Part shown: positions 45,917-54,565 of the stretch, in pieces
Position numbering within the stretch: position 1 is the stretch's first letter
How the letters are laid out: each line of letters starts with the position of its first letter
NCBI GenBank assembly: GCA_036274695.1
Contig: DASUFF010000141.1
Span: forward strand, 1-64,000
Length of the DNA stretch: 64,000 bases
Direction of reading: 5' to 3'
Source of the DNA: DASUFF01 sp036274695
GTDB lineage: Bacteria > UBA10199 > JACPAL01 > GCA-016699445
The notes under the pieces: generated by a model
The model's database searches: none
Seen by the model: only the letters and a program-made list of their open reading frames with translations
What the model was told of the DNA's origin: nothing
Translations under genes and position numbers: made by a program

Positions 45917-47294
45917 CGAACGCCCTCTGGTGCCGCAGAAGCTGGTGACGGCGCATCTGCTGATCGCCGTCCTCTACATCTTCATCGCCGTGCTGGCGGG
46001 CTTAACCTTCTCGCTTCAGTTCATCGACCTCTATCCCTTCAAGGGCGTCGCGCTTTTCTCGCCGGGCCGCGTGCGGATGGTGCACACGCAGTCGGTGGCC
46101 TATGCCTGGCTGGCCAACGCCTTCTTCGGCGTCATCTATTACATGATCCCGAAGCTGACCGACCGGCGCATCTTTTCGGAGAAGCTGGGCTGGTTCGTTT
46201 TCTACGCGTACAATTTTTTGATCTTCGCCACCGTCGCCCTGATCTTGGGAGGCCACGCGCAAGGCCTGGAATGGGCGGAGACCCCCAAGATCCTGGACCC
46301 CTTGATCGCCGTCGTCGTCGTCCTCTACGTGGTCAACGTCGTCGCCGCCGTCTGGAGGGCCCGCTCCAAACCCTTCTACGTGAGCGTGTGGTACGTGCTG
46401 GCGGCGCTGATCTGGACGCCGCTCGTCTATTTGATGGGAAATTTCCTGCCGGAGTACGTCTTCGCCGGGACGAGCGGGGCGGCGATCTCCTCCATGTACA
46501 TCCACGACCTGGTGGGCCTGTTCGTGACGCCCATCGGCACGGCCATGATCTATTATCTCATGCCCGTCCTGCTCAAACGCCCGCTCTTCTCGCACGCGCT
46601 CTCGCTCATCGGGTTCTGGGGGCTCGCGTTTTTCTATCCGCTCAACAGCACGCACCATTACCTCTACAGCCCGATCCCGATGTGGTCGCAGTATGCCGGC
46701 ATCGTGGCCTCCGTGGGCATCCACGTCGTCGTCTACACCGTGGTCTTCAACGTCATCGCCACCATGGCCCAGGATTGGAAAAAGGCGATGACCGACATCC
46801 CCCTGCGCTTCCTCTTCGTCGGAACGATCTGTTACCTGATCACCTGCGTGCAGTGCGCGGTCCAGGTCACGCTGTCGGTGCAGAAGATCATCCATTTCAC
46901 CGACTGGGTCGTCGGCCACAGCCATTTCGTGCTCTTCGGTGTGTTCAGTTTCTGGAGCTTCGCCTGGATCTACTACCTCCTGCCGCGCCTCCTCAAAACG
47001 CCGATGTACAGCCAGTCGCTCATGAACTGGCACTTCTGGCTCTCCACCGGCGGGATCTTTCTGATGCAGTTCGACCTGCTCGCCGCAGGGCTGGTGCAGG
47101 GGATGATGTGGGCGAACTTAGCCCCGTTCATCGACTCGGTGGCGGCGTCGATCCCGTTTTGGTGGGTGAGGATGTTCTCCGGCATGATGATCTTCGTCGG
47201 CGAAAGCGTTTTTCTCATCAATGTCTACATGACCTGGCGGTTGTCCCGCGGCGTCCGCGAGCCGGCGGCGGCCGCGGTGCCGGTGGGGGCCTGA
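45906..47294 (+). CDS. ccoN: cbb3-type cytochrome c oxidase subunit I
   Basis: 462 residues, twelve or so helices. CcoN-like pattern: 'VRMVHTQSVAYAWLANAFFGVIYYMIPKL' (heme b ligand), 'THHYLYSPIPMW' (Cu_B His pair) and 'TDWVVGHSHFVLFGVFSFW' (heme ligands). It differs from classical CcoN in several boxes ('YIHDLVGLF' in place of YGHNAVGFF), so it may be a divergent oxidase branch. It is the catalytic subunit that reduces O2 at low concentration. Confidence 0.88.
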   Translation: MENNERPLVPQKLVTAHLLIAVLYIFIAVLAGLTFSLQFIDLYPFKGVALFSPGRVRMVHTQSVAYAWLANAFFGVIYYMIPKLTDRRIFSEKLGWFVFYAYNFLIFATVALILGGHAQGLEWAETPKILDPLIAVVVVLYVVNVVAAVWRARSKPFYVSVWYVLAALIWTPLVYLMGNFLPEYVFAGTSGAAISSMYIHDLVGLFVTPIGTAMIYYLMPVLLKRPLFSHALSLIGFWGLAFFYPLNSTHHYLYSPIPMWSQYAGIVASVGIHVVVYTVVFNVIATMAQDWKKAMTDIPLRFLFVGTICYLITCVQCAVQVTLSVQKIIHFTDWVVGHSHFVLFGVFSFWSFAWIYYLLPRLLKTPMYSQSLMNWHFWLSTGGIFLMQFDLLAAGLVQGMMWANLAPFIDSVAASIPFWWVRMFSGMMIFVGESVFLINVYMTWRLSRGVREPAAAAVPVGA

Positions 47295-47295
47295 T

Positions 47296-47964
47296 ATGTC
47301 CAGCGCGCAGCGTTTCGAGAGGTTCAGCAGCGTCTTCCTCCTGGCGGGATTGGGGAGCCTGGTCGTCGCCTTCCTCGTGCTGGGGCTGGCGCCGGCGTCG
47401 ATGGTGAACAAGTCGGAGTTGAACGACGTGGCCGCCTCCGTGCCGGAGGATTTTCAGCCCTACTACAAGGATGCGGCGGCCTACCGGGCGGGGCTCTTGC
47501 GCGGGAGGGACCATTATATCGCGGAGGCCTGTTGGCACTGCCACAGCCAGTACGTGCGGCCGGTCTCGAACGAGGCCTTGCGCTACGGGCCGGTCTCCCA
47601 GCCGGGCGAGTACCAGAACGTCTTGAGCCGCCCGCAGCTCTTCGGGACGCGGCGCGTGGGGCCGGACCTCTCGCGCGAATCGGGCAAGCACACCAATGAC
47701 TGGCACTTCGCCCATCTTTACAACCCAAAGTCCGTCGAGCCGCAGTCGGTGATGCCGGTCTACAGCTGGTATTTCGAGCTGAAGAAGAAGGACGGGTCCG
47801 GGCTCAAGCCCGGCGAGAACGAGAATTCCCCGGACGTGGTGATCCTGCCCCGGCAGGAGGCGGTCGATTTAGTCGCGTATCTCCAATGGTTGGGGAACCA
47901 GGTATCCTCCCGGTCGGGCACCACCTACGATCCCGGCGCGATCGTCATGCCGCCGAGGGAGTAG
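47296..47964 (+). CDS. ccoO: cbb3-type oxidase monoheme subunit II
   Basis: 222 residues. One N-terminal TM helix and a single c-heme site in 'EACWHCHSQYVRPVSNEALRYG'. Later 'GTRRVGPDLSRESGKHTNDWHFAHLYNPKSVEPQSVMPVYSWYF' is typical CcoO with Met ligand. It transfers electrons to CcoN. Starts one base after the ccoN stop. Confidence 0.93.
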   Translation: MSSAQRFERFSSVFLLAGLGSLVVAFLVLGLAPASMVNKSELNDVAASVPEDFQPYYKDAAAYRAGLLRGRDHYIAEACWHCHSQYVRPVSNEALRYGPVSQPGEYQNVLSRPQLFGTRRVGPDLSRESGKHTNDWHFAHLYNPKSVEPQSVMPVYSWYFELKKKDGSGLKPGENENSPDVVILPRQEAVDLVAYLQWLGNQVSSRSGTTYDPGAIVMPPRE

Positions 47965-48005
47965 GGGAGTCCAAAGGCCAAGGTCGAAAGGCCAAAGTGG
48001 GGATT

Positions 48006-48251
48006 ATGAAGAACGTAAAGAGCAAGCTTGTTTTGGCGACTGCGGTGCTGTCGCTCGTCATCGTCGTGATGTGGGTGTTGTCGGTGCGCAAGTCGAGCGA
48101 GGCGGTGGCGTTGATCGGGGCGGGGTACGCCTTTTTGTGTTTCGCGTTCCTGATCGCGCAGATCGTCGCCTTCGTGAAGGCGCATGTGGATTACGACCAG
48201 ACGGTGGAACAGCCGAAGTTCGACCTCATGCGGTTGGAGGACAACCCGTGA
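48006..48251 (+). CDS. Small two-TM protein in the oxidase operon
   Basis: 81 residues, 'KLVLATAVLSLVIVVMWVLSV' and 'EAVALIGAGYAFLCFAFLIAQIVAFV' helices with an acidic C-terminus. Position corresponds to the small CcoQ-type subunit but the sequence is not clearly CcoQ. Its stop overlaps the next gene's GTG start (GTGA). The 40 bases before it carry two AAAGGCCAA copies. Confidence 0.6.
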   Translation: MKNVKSKLVLATAVLSLVIVVMWVLSVRKSSEAVALIGAGYAFLCFAFLIAQIVAFVKAHVDYDQTVEQPKFDLMRLEDNP

Positions 48252-48463
48252 AGGCCGCCTGGAAACGCTGGTTCCCGGCGGGTTCGCTGGGCTGCTTTTT
48301 CTGCGGCGTGGACACCAAGCCGCTTTTGATCTTCTTCGTCGGCATGATCGGGAGCCTGGCGCTCGGGACGCTCCTGACCGGTTTCGGGCTCTGGCTCCGC
48401 GGGAGTTTTCGAAACTCCGAAGCGATGAAGGAAGAAATTTTCCGGGCGGAGGAGAGGGTATGA
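48248..48463 (+). CDS. Small one-TM protein in the oxidase operon
   Basis: 71 residues starting with GTG (48248), overlapping the previous stop as GTGA. 'LGCFFCGVDTKPLLIFFVGMIGSLALGTLLTGFGLWL' contains a CFFC pair and one helix. Might be a heme or copper chaperone-like membrane peptide. Function unknown. Confidence 0.6.
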   Translation: MKAAWKRWFPAGSLGCFFCGVDTKPLLIFFVGMIGSLALGTLLTGFGLWLRGSFRNSEAMKEEIFRAEERV

Positions 48464-48624
48464 CGGAAGACGAAGGCAAGCCCGAGACCGAAGGAAAATC
48501 CGTTTACTTGGGCAACGCCGTGCCCAAGCTCCTGCGCCTGTCCTACGCCGCTTTCGCCCTTTGGGCCTTGAGTTACGTCGTCCGGTTCCTCGTCCCGGAT
48601 CTCGTCCAATGGCTGAAGCGTTGA
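48460..48624 (+). CDS. Tiny one-TM protein in the oxidase operon
   Basis: 54 residues, ATGA overlap with the previous gene (48460-48463). The N-terminus is acidic (TEDEGKPETEGKS) and 'LLRLSYAAFALWALSYVVRFLV' is the helix. Function unknown; it is coupled to the oxidase genes by overlap. Confidence 0.6.
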   Translation: MTEDEGKPETEGKSVYLGNAVPKLLRLSYAAFALWALSYVVRFLVPDLVQWLKR

Positions 48625-49655
48625 AGGGAGGGCGGTTGAACTCCATTTTCGACGAACTCCCGGCCCCGCCCAAACCCGTCTTGACCGACGAGCAGCGCTA
48701 CCGCCGCCACCGCCGGTTCGCCGTCGTCCTCAACGCCTTCGTGCTGGCCTACAGCCTGATCCACAAGTTCTTCCTCCCGGTCTATCTGACCCGGATCGCG
48801 CATGCCTCCTCGTTCGCTCCCGTCGACGGATGGTGGCTCTATCATCTCGCGCTCGCCGTCCTGCTCTTGAGGAAGAATTGGGACGACGCGGCGCTGCGTT
48901 CGACCCTTTTTTTCGGCATCGGCGGCGCCGCCTGCCAGATCCTCGTGAGTTTCCGTGAGCGCAATTGGCACAGCGTCAGCCTCTGGGTGACCTCTGCCTC
49001 CACGTTGTGGGTCATATTTTTCCTTCTCTCCAAGACCCGCGGCCGTCTTCCGGCGCGCTGGGGGGGCGGGAGGGCGGCGCTGAAAGCGGTCCTGCTGGCG
49101 GCGGGCTTCCTCGCGCAATTCGCCTTTTTCGGATTCACGCTCACCGTCGAAAAGGCGGCGCATCGGGCGGCGGCGAAGGCCGTGACGACGGAGGCTTTTC
49201 CGTTTTTGGCCGATCCGAAAGCCTGCGGCGCGGGAGGATTCCGCCTCGTTTTGGAGGCGGGGGTCCCGAAATTGCCGAAGCTCGGGATCTTGCGGGAGGT
49301 AAGCGTGCGCGACTGCGGTTTTCCGGCGGCCTTGGCGGCCTTCGATCCGAACGGGCCGCTGTCCGTCGCGAACGCGACCTCCGGTTACTTGAATGTGAAG
49401 GCCTACGTCCCGTCGAACGGGAGATGGCGTCCCCTCCAAAACATGCCCTTGCCGCCGGGCCTGTCGCACGTTCTCTCGCCGGAGGCCCTCGCCGGTCAGG
49501 GCGTGATCCTGCTTGCCTCCGACGCCGATCCCAAAAAGGGGATCCTCCTGCTCCTCTCGGACCCGGCCGCCTTCGCGGAGGCGGTCAAAAGCCTGCCCCG
49601 CGCCGGAGAGCCGGGGGCCGTCGCGATCGACCGGACGGGCCTGTCCTTGCGGTAA
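48609..49655 (+). CDS. Multi-TM protein with C-terminal extracytoplasmic domain
   Basis: 348 residues from the ATG at 48609; a TTG at 48636 with an AGGGAGGG site is the other option. Four to five N-terminal helices (~30-185) and a C-terminal soluble domain (~200-348) with two Cys ('DPKACGAG' and 'SVRDCGFP'). No family recognised; it ends the cbb3 operon and may be an assembly or electron-entry factor. Confidence 0.55.
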   Translation: MAEALKGGRLNSIFDELPAPPKPVLTDEQRYRRHRRFAVVLNAFVLAYSLIHKFFLPVYLTRIAHASSFAPVDGWWLYHLALAVLLLRKNWDDAALRSTLFFGIGGAACQILVSFRERNWHSVSLWVTSASTLWVIFFLLSKTRGRLPARWGGGRAALKAVLLAAGFLAQFAFFGFTLTVEKAAHRAAAKAVTTEAFPFLADPKACGAGGFRLVLEAGVPKLPKLGILREVSVRDCGFPAALAAFDPNGPLSVANATSGYLNVKAYVPSNGRWRPLQNMPLPPGLSHVLSPEALAGQGVILLASDADPKKGILLLLSDPAAFAEAVKSLPRAGEPGAVAIDRTGLSLR

Positions 49656-49712
49656 AAAACCCTCGACTTCCTGCGGCTTTTTGGGCTAAACACCCCCGCT
49701 TCCCGCGGTTGC

Positions 49713-49740
49713 TTGCGGTCCCCGCGCGGCGACTTAAATT
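49713..49740 (+). promoter_or_regulatory. Putative fusA promoter
   Basis: TTGCGG (49713-49718) and TAAATT (49735-49740) are 16 bases apart. An AGGAG ribosome site lies 9-12 bases before the ATG. The preceding ~110 bases hold no gene. Confidence 0.35.
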
Positions 49741-49767
49741 AATGAGCTAACAGGAGTTGAGATCCGT

Positions 49768-51867
49768 ATGAGCAACATCGAAAAGGTCCGAAACATCGGT
49801 ATTTCCGCGCACATCGACTCGGGCAAGACCACCCTGTCCGAGCGCATTCTTTTCTACACCAAGAAGATCCACGCCATTCATGAAGTGCGCGGCAAGGACC
49901 AGGTCGGCGCCACCATGGACTTCATGGACCTGGAGCGCGAAAAGGGCATCACCATTCAGTCCGCCGCCACCTATTGTGAGTGGAAGGGTTTCAACATCAA
50001 CTTGATCGACACCCCGGGCCACGTCGACTTCACCATCGAGGTCGAGCGCGCCCTGCGCGTCTTGGACGGAGCGATTCTGGTCCTCTGTGCGGTATCGGGC
50101 GTCCAGTCGCAGTCCATCACCGTCGACCGCCAAATGACCCGGTATCACGTCCCCCGCATCGCCTTCGTCAACAAGATGGACCGCGCCGGCGCCGATCCGT
50201 TCCGCGTGATGAACCAGCTCCGCGACAAGTTGGGACACAACGCCCACATGGTCTCCATGCCGATCGGCGCGGAGGACCAGTTCAAGGGCGTCATCGATCT
50301 GATCGACATGAAGGCGCATTTCTATGACGGCGACAGCGGCGAGAATATTCGCGTGGAAGACGTCCCCGCGGATATGTTGCCCCGCGCCAAGGAACTGCGC
50401 CACGAATTGGTGGCCGCCACGGGCGATTTCGACGACGACGTCATGGCCCTCTATCTCGAGGATAAGGAAGTCTCCCCCGAACTCCTGCGCAAGGCGGTCC
50501 GGAAGGCGACCTTAAGCCTTAAGTTCATCCCGGTCATGATGGGCTCTGCCTACAAGAACAAGGGCGTTCAGCTTCTCTTGGATGCCGTCACCTATTACCT
50601 GCCGAACCCGTCCGAGGTCGTCAACGAAGCCCACGACCAGGATAAGGAAGAAGAGAAGGTGATCTTGGAGTCCGTGCCGAACAAGCCCTTCGTCGGATTG
50701 GCCTTCAAGCTTGAAGACGGGCGGTTCGGCCAGTTGACCTACATGCGCCTTTACCAGGGCAAGGTCCAAAAGGGCGATTTCATCGTCAACAACTCCGGCA
50801 ACAAAAAGCGCGTGAAGGTGCCCCGCTTGGTCCGCATGCACGCCGATAAGATGCACGACATCGATTCAGCCGAAGCCGGCGATATCGTGGCCATGTTCGG
50901 CGTGGAATGTTCCTCCGGCGACACGTTCACGGACGAGTCCATCAATTACACGATGACCTCCATGCACGTCCCGAACGCCGTCATTTCGCTTGCCATCGCG
51001 CCGAAGGACAAGACGGCCACGGCCAACTTCTCCAAGGCGTTGAACCGGTTCACCAAGGAAGACCCGACCTTCCGCGTCCATCGCGACGAGGAATCCGCCC
51101 AGACCATCATCTCCGGCATGGGCGAGCTGCATTTGGAAATCTATATGGAGCGCATGAAGCGCGAGTTCGCCTGCGAGGTCATCTCCGGCAAGCCGCAGGT
51201 TGCCTACCGCGAGACGATCACCGCCAAGACCGACTTCATGTACCAGCACAAGAAGCAGACCGGCGGTTCCGGCCAGTACGCCAAGATCGGCGGCATTTTC
51301 GAGCCGCTCCCGGCCGATTCGGTGCTGACCTACGAATTCGTGGACGAGATCGTGGGTGGGCGCATCCCCCGCGAGTTCATCCCGTCCTGCGACAAGGGCT
51401 TTCAGGAACAATTGAAGAAGGGCCAGTTGATCGGCGCGCCGGTCGTCGGTTTCCGCGCCATCATCAACGACGGCGCCTATCACGACGTCGACTCCTCCGA
51501 CATGGCCTTCCGCATCTGCGCCATGACGGCGGTCCGCGAGTACTACAATGCCTGCAAACCCATCATCTTGGAGCCGATCATGCGCCTTCAGACCCAGGCT
51601 CCCGAAGAGTTTCAGGGCGCGGTGGTCGGCCAGGTCAACCAGCGCCGCGGAGTGATCCTGTCCACCGGCACGGCGAACAAGTACGTGCAGGTCGACGCCG
51701 AAGTGCCGCTGTCGGAAATGTTCGGCTATTCCACCGATCTCCGCAGCGCGACCCAGGGCAAGGGCGAGTTCCAGATGGAGTTCCTGAAATACGCGCCGGT
51801 GCCCCGCAACGTGCAGGACGAGCTGGTCAAGAAGTACCAAGAGAAGCGCGCGGCGGAGAACAAGTAA
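49768..51867 (+). CDS. fusA: Elongation factor G
   Basis: 699 residues, full-length. G-domain motifs 'AHIDSGKTTL', 'DTPGHVDF' and 'NKMD', then domains II-V with 'YQHKKQTGGSGQYAK' and 'GGRIPREFIPSCDKGFQEQLKKG'. The class looks like the single-copy/mitochondrial-type EF-G with a loop rich in acidic residues ('NEAHDQDKEEEKVI'). It is not followed by tuf or rpsL/rpsG, so it lies outside the str operon. Confidence 0.97.
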   Translation: MSNIEKVRNIGISAHIDSGKTTLSERILFYTKKIHAIHEVRGKDQVGATMDFMDLEREKGITIQSAATYCEWKGFNINLIDTPGHVDFTIEVERALRVLDGAILVLCAVSGVQSQSITVDRQMTRYHVPRIAFVNKMDRAGADPFRVMNQLRDKLGHNAHMVSMPIGAEDQFKGVIDLIDMKAHFYDGDSGENIRVEDVPADMLPRAKELRHELVAATGDFDDDVMALYLEDKEVSPELLRKAVRKATLSLKFIPVMMGSAYKNKGVQLLLDAVTYYLPNPSEVVNEAHDQDKEEEKVILESVPNKPFVGLAFKLEDGRFGQLTYMRLYQGKVQKGDFIVNNSGNKKRVKVPRLVRMHADKMHDIDSAEAGDIVAMFGVECSSGDTFTDESINYTMTSMHVPNAVISLAIAPKDKTATANFSKALNRFTKEDPTFRVHRDEESAQTIISGMGELHLEIYMERMKREFACEVISGKPQVAYRETITAKTDFMYQHKKQTGGSGQYAKIGGIFEPLPADSVLTYEFVDEIVGGRIPREFIPSCDKGFQEQLKKGQLIGAPVVGFRAIINDGAYHDVDSSDMAFRICAMTAVREYYNACKPIILEPIMRLQTQAPEEFQGAVVGQVNQRRGVILSTGTANKYVQVDAEVPLSEMFGYSTDLRSATQGKGEFQMEFLKYAPVPRNVQDELVKKYQEKRAAENK

Positions 51868-51869
51868 TC

Positions 51870-52256
51870 ATGAACAAGTTCGACACGATCTTAAACGAGC
51901 TGAAAGACCTTCAGTCCCGGTTGAAGAACACGGCAAACCGGCTTTGGAGTATCAAATTGACGCTGACCGGCGCCCCCGATGGGCAGGCCGAGGCGGAGTT
52001 CCTTCGCCGCCGGCTGATGAAGCGCGAAAAAGAAGAACAGCAGGAGTTCGAGAAGCTCTTGAACCGCTTGAACCGCTGCATCTCCTCGCACCTGGACAGC
52101 TCCCTCATCGCCTTCAGCTCCATCGAAGACGTTCAGACCGTGGCGAGCATCAGCAAGACCATCCGCTATCTCCACAATTCCTTTGCCGGTGAGCTGCCTT
52201 TGGGCCATACGTGGGCCAAACTCAATGCGGCTCTTCCGGCTTTCTCTCGCAATTAG
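51870..52256 (+). CDS. Small helical protein downstream of EF-G
   Basis: 128 residues. N-terminal 'MNKFDTILNELKDLQSRLKNTANRLWSIKLTLTG' is an amphipathic coiled-coil-like helix. It starts 2 bases behind the fusA stop and overlaps the next gene by 32 bp. No family recognised; it may be translationally coupled to EF-G. Confidence 0.55.
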   Translation: MNKFDTILNELKDLQSRLKNTANRLWSIKLTLTGAPDGQAEAEFLRRRLMKREKEEQQEFEKLLNRLNRCISSHLDSSLIAFSSIEDVQTVASISKTIRYLHNSFAGELPLGHTWAKLNAALPAFSRN

Positions 52257-52992
52257 CCTTCTGACGCTCCTTCCCCTCGCGGCGATCGCCGCGGAGGACG
52301 AGGAGGCGGCCTTGATCGAGGAAGAGGCCAAGATTAGCTTCGCCCAGGAGTTCGATTTCGGCTCCCAGTATGTCTGGAGGGGCTTCGCCCAGACACGCGG
52401 ACCGGTCCTGCAGCCCGAGGCCTCGCTCTCCATTTACGATCTGACGCTCAATCTCTGGGCCAATCTGGTTTTGAACGACGAGCCCCATCAGGGCCAGTTT
52501 ACGGAGGTCGACCCTTCCATCGACTATTACCTTCATTTCGGCGATCTCGAGATCCAGCCGTCCTTCGAATATTATTTCTATCCCAGCCAAGTGGATTCTC
52601 CCTCCACCGGCGAGTTGTCCCTTTGGCTCGCATATGCGCTTGGACCGGTCAAACTGTTCACGGACCACATCTTTGACGTCGTCCGCTACGGGGGCGCCTA
52701 TTTCGGCGATCTCGGCATTTCGCACGAGCGGGATCTTTGTAAGAAACTGGGCCTCCGAACCTCCGGAGCGATCGGCTGGGCGTCGCCCAAGTTCAACGGG
52801 ACCTACGGCGGGATCTCCAAGGCGGCGTTCAACGTTTTTCTGTGGGACTTGGAACTCAACTACCGGCCCTGGAAGCATTTTTACGTAAGACCCCATATGC
52901 AGGTCAGTGTCCTCCTCGATCCGGATCTGCGCTCGAATGCCTCCGACCCGACGATCTTAAGCGGCGGGCTGGCCTTGGGATTCACTTTTTGA
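52225..52992 (+). CDS. Outer-membrane beta-barrel protein (Gcw_chp/TorF-like)
   Basis: 255 residues from the ATG at 52225. Signal peptide 'MRLFRLSLAISLLTLLPLAAIAA', followed by an amphipathic beta pattern with 'EFDFGSQYVWRGFAQTRGPVLQPEASLS', the 'YVWRG.xQT' box typical of that uncharacterised barrel family, and a C-terminal Phe ('LALGFTF'), the BAM beta-signal. Cargo or ligand unknown. Confidence 0.8.
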   Translation: MRLFRLSLAISLLTLLPLAAIAAEDEEAALIEEEAKISFAQEFDFGSQYVWRGFAQTRGPVLQPEASLSIYDLTLNLWANLVLNDEPHQGQFTEVDPSIDYYLHFGDLEIQPSFEYYFYPSQVDSPSTGELSLWLAYALGPVKLFTDHIFDVVRYGGAYFGDLGISHERDLCKKLGLRTSGAIGWASPKFNGTYGGISKAAFNVFLWDLELNYRPWKHFYVRPHMQVSVLLDPDLRSNASDPTILSGGLALGFTF

Positions 52993-52995
52993 TCC

Positions 52996-54459
52996 ATGAA
53001 AGCGCGGGGTTTTTACAATATTGCCGCCGACTGCGCCGAACGCCGTTCGGGCGAAGGCGGCGTCGCCGTCGCCCTGGTCCCCGAAGACGGAAGAGGGGAA
53101 GCATGGACCTTCGCCGAACTCCGGGAACGCGCCCGGCAGGCGGCCTACGGACTTCGCCGGACGGGCCTGAAGCGCGGCCAGCGGTTTCTCCTCAAGCTTC
53201 CGAACGGCCTCGAGTTTCCCGCCGCATTTCTCGGAGGCATAATCCTCGGAGCGATCCCCATTCCCGTTTCGACTCTCTTGACCGCTTCCGAGATGCGTTT
53301 TCTGAAGGAGGACAGCGGCGCCCGTCTCGTTCTGGAGGATCCCGCCCTCGTTCGGCGTTGGTTTTCGGGCCCTGCACTCTCCGGTTCCCTCAAGACCCGG
53401 GCCTCCGACCCCGCCTTTTGGCTTTATACGAGCGGGACGGAGGGCCGCCCCAAGGCCGTCATCCACGCCCACCGGAGCATCCCGGCTCACGACGCCCGCA
53501 ACCGTCTCTGGCTCGATCTGCGAAAGGGCGATGTCGTCTTCAACACCAGCGCCTTGAACTGGAGCTACGCGCTGACCTGCGGTTTTTTGGACGCCCTCCG
53601 CGGCGGGGCGTCCTCGGTGATTTTCTCGGGCAAGGCCGATCCGGAAAAAATCCTGCGGACGATTCAAGCCCGTCGCGTCACCGTCTTTTTGAGCGTGCCC
53701 GGGATCTACCGGCGCCTGACGGAGTGTTTGAAGAAAAAGCCTTCGTTAAGCCGCTGTCTGCGTTCCGTTCGTGTTGCCCTTTCCGCCGGCGAAAAGCTGC
53801 CGCCGGAGATTCGGGCGCGCTTTCGGAAGGCGTCCGGGCTGACGCTCCGGGAAGGGTTGGGGATGACCGAGCACAGCGTCTATCTCGTTCAGCCGAAGGG
53901 GAGGCGCGTCGTCGAAGGGTCCTGCGGGCGATCTCTGGCAGGCAGGAAGGTGACGATTTTAAGGGAGGATCTCAAGCCCGTCCGCCCCGGCGAAGTCGGT
54001 ATTCTGGCGTCGCACCGATCCTGCGCGGGCTTGATGCTCGGCTATCATCGGCGCCCGGAAGAGGAGAAAAAGGTTTTTAGGAAAGATTGGTTCCTTTCGG
54101 GCGATTTCGCCTATCGGGACGCGAAGGGGAATTTCTTCTACGTCGGCCGGAGGGACGACGTGATCACCGCCGGCGGTTACCGGATCTCGCCGATGGAGGT
54201 GGAGGCCGTTTTGAACCGCTATCCGGCGGTGAGGGAATCGGCCGTCACCGGCGTCGAGATTTCATCCGGAAAAACCATCGTTCTCGGCCATGTAGCAGTA
54301 AAAAAGGGCCGCCGAGAGACGGACTTCCTCAAACGAGCGATTTTGAATTTTTCCCGGAAACGGCTCGCGCGTTACAAGACGCCGCGGGAGATCGTCTTCG
54401 TGCCGGAGCTTCCCAAGACCTCGAACGGAAAGGTCCAGCGGTCTTTGTTGCGCCGATAG
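52996..54459 (+). CDS. AMP-forming acyl/benzoate-CoA-ligase-like protein
   Basis: 487 residues. P-loop 'WLYTSGTEGRPKAVIHAH', 'GLGMTEHSVYL', 'LSGDFAYRDAKGNFFYVGRRDDVITAGGYRISP' and the catalytic Lys in 'PKTSNGKVQRS'. The benzoate-CoA ligase family is the nearest in feel. It starts 3 bases after the barrel gene, so it may be in the same unit. Substrate unknown. Confidence 0.85.
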   Translation: MKARGFYNIAADCAERRSGEGGVAVALVPEDGRGEAWTFAELRERARQAAYGLRRTGLKRGQRFLLKLPNGLEFPAAFLGGIILGAIPIPVSTLLTASEMRFLKEDSGARLVLEDPALVRRWFSGPALSGSLKTRASDPAFWLYTSGTEGRPKAVIHAHRSIPAHDARNRLWLDLRKGDVVFNTSALNWSYALTCGFLDALRGGASSVIFSGKADPEKILRTIQARRVTVFLSVPGIYRRLTECLKKKPSLSRCLRSVRVALSAGEKLPPEIRARFRKASGLTLREGLGMTEHSVYLVQPKGRRVVEGSCGRSLAGRKVTILREDLKPVRPGEVGILASHRSCAGLMLGYHRRPEEEKKVFRKDWFLSGDFAYRDAKGNFFYVGRRDDVITAGGYRISPMEVEAVLNRYPAVRESAVTGVEISSGKTIVLGHVAVKKGRRETDFLKRAILNFSRKRLARYKTPREIVFVPELPKTSNGKVQRSLLRR

Positions 54460-54565
54460 GCCCATTCTCAAAGGGCGGCATTCCGAAACCCGCCTATTCC
54501 GAAAAAAGCGCAAAAGACAGGGCGGAAAGCGGGCACTTTTATGGAATAGTTCCGATCTTCCGCCC

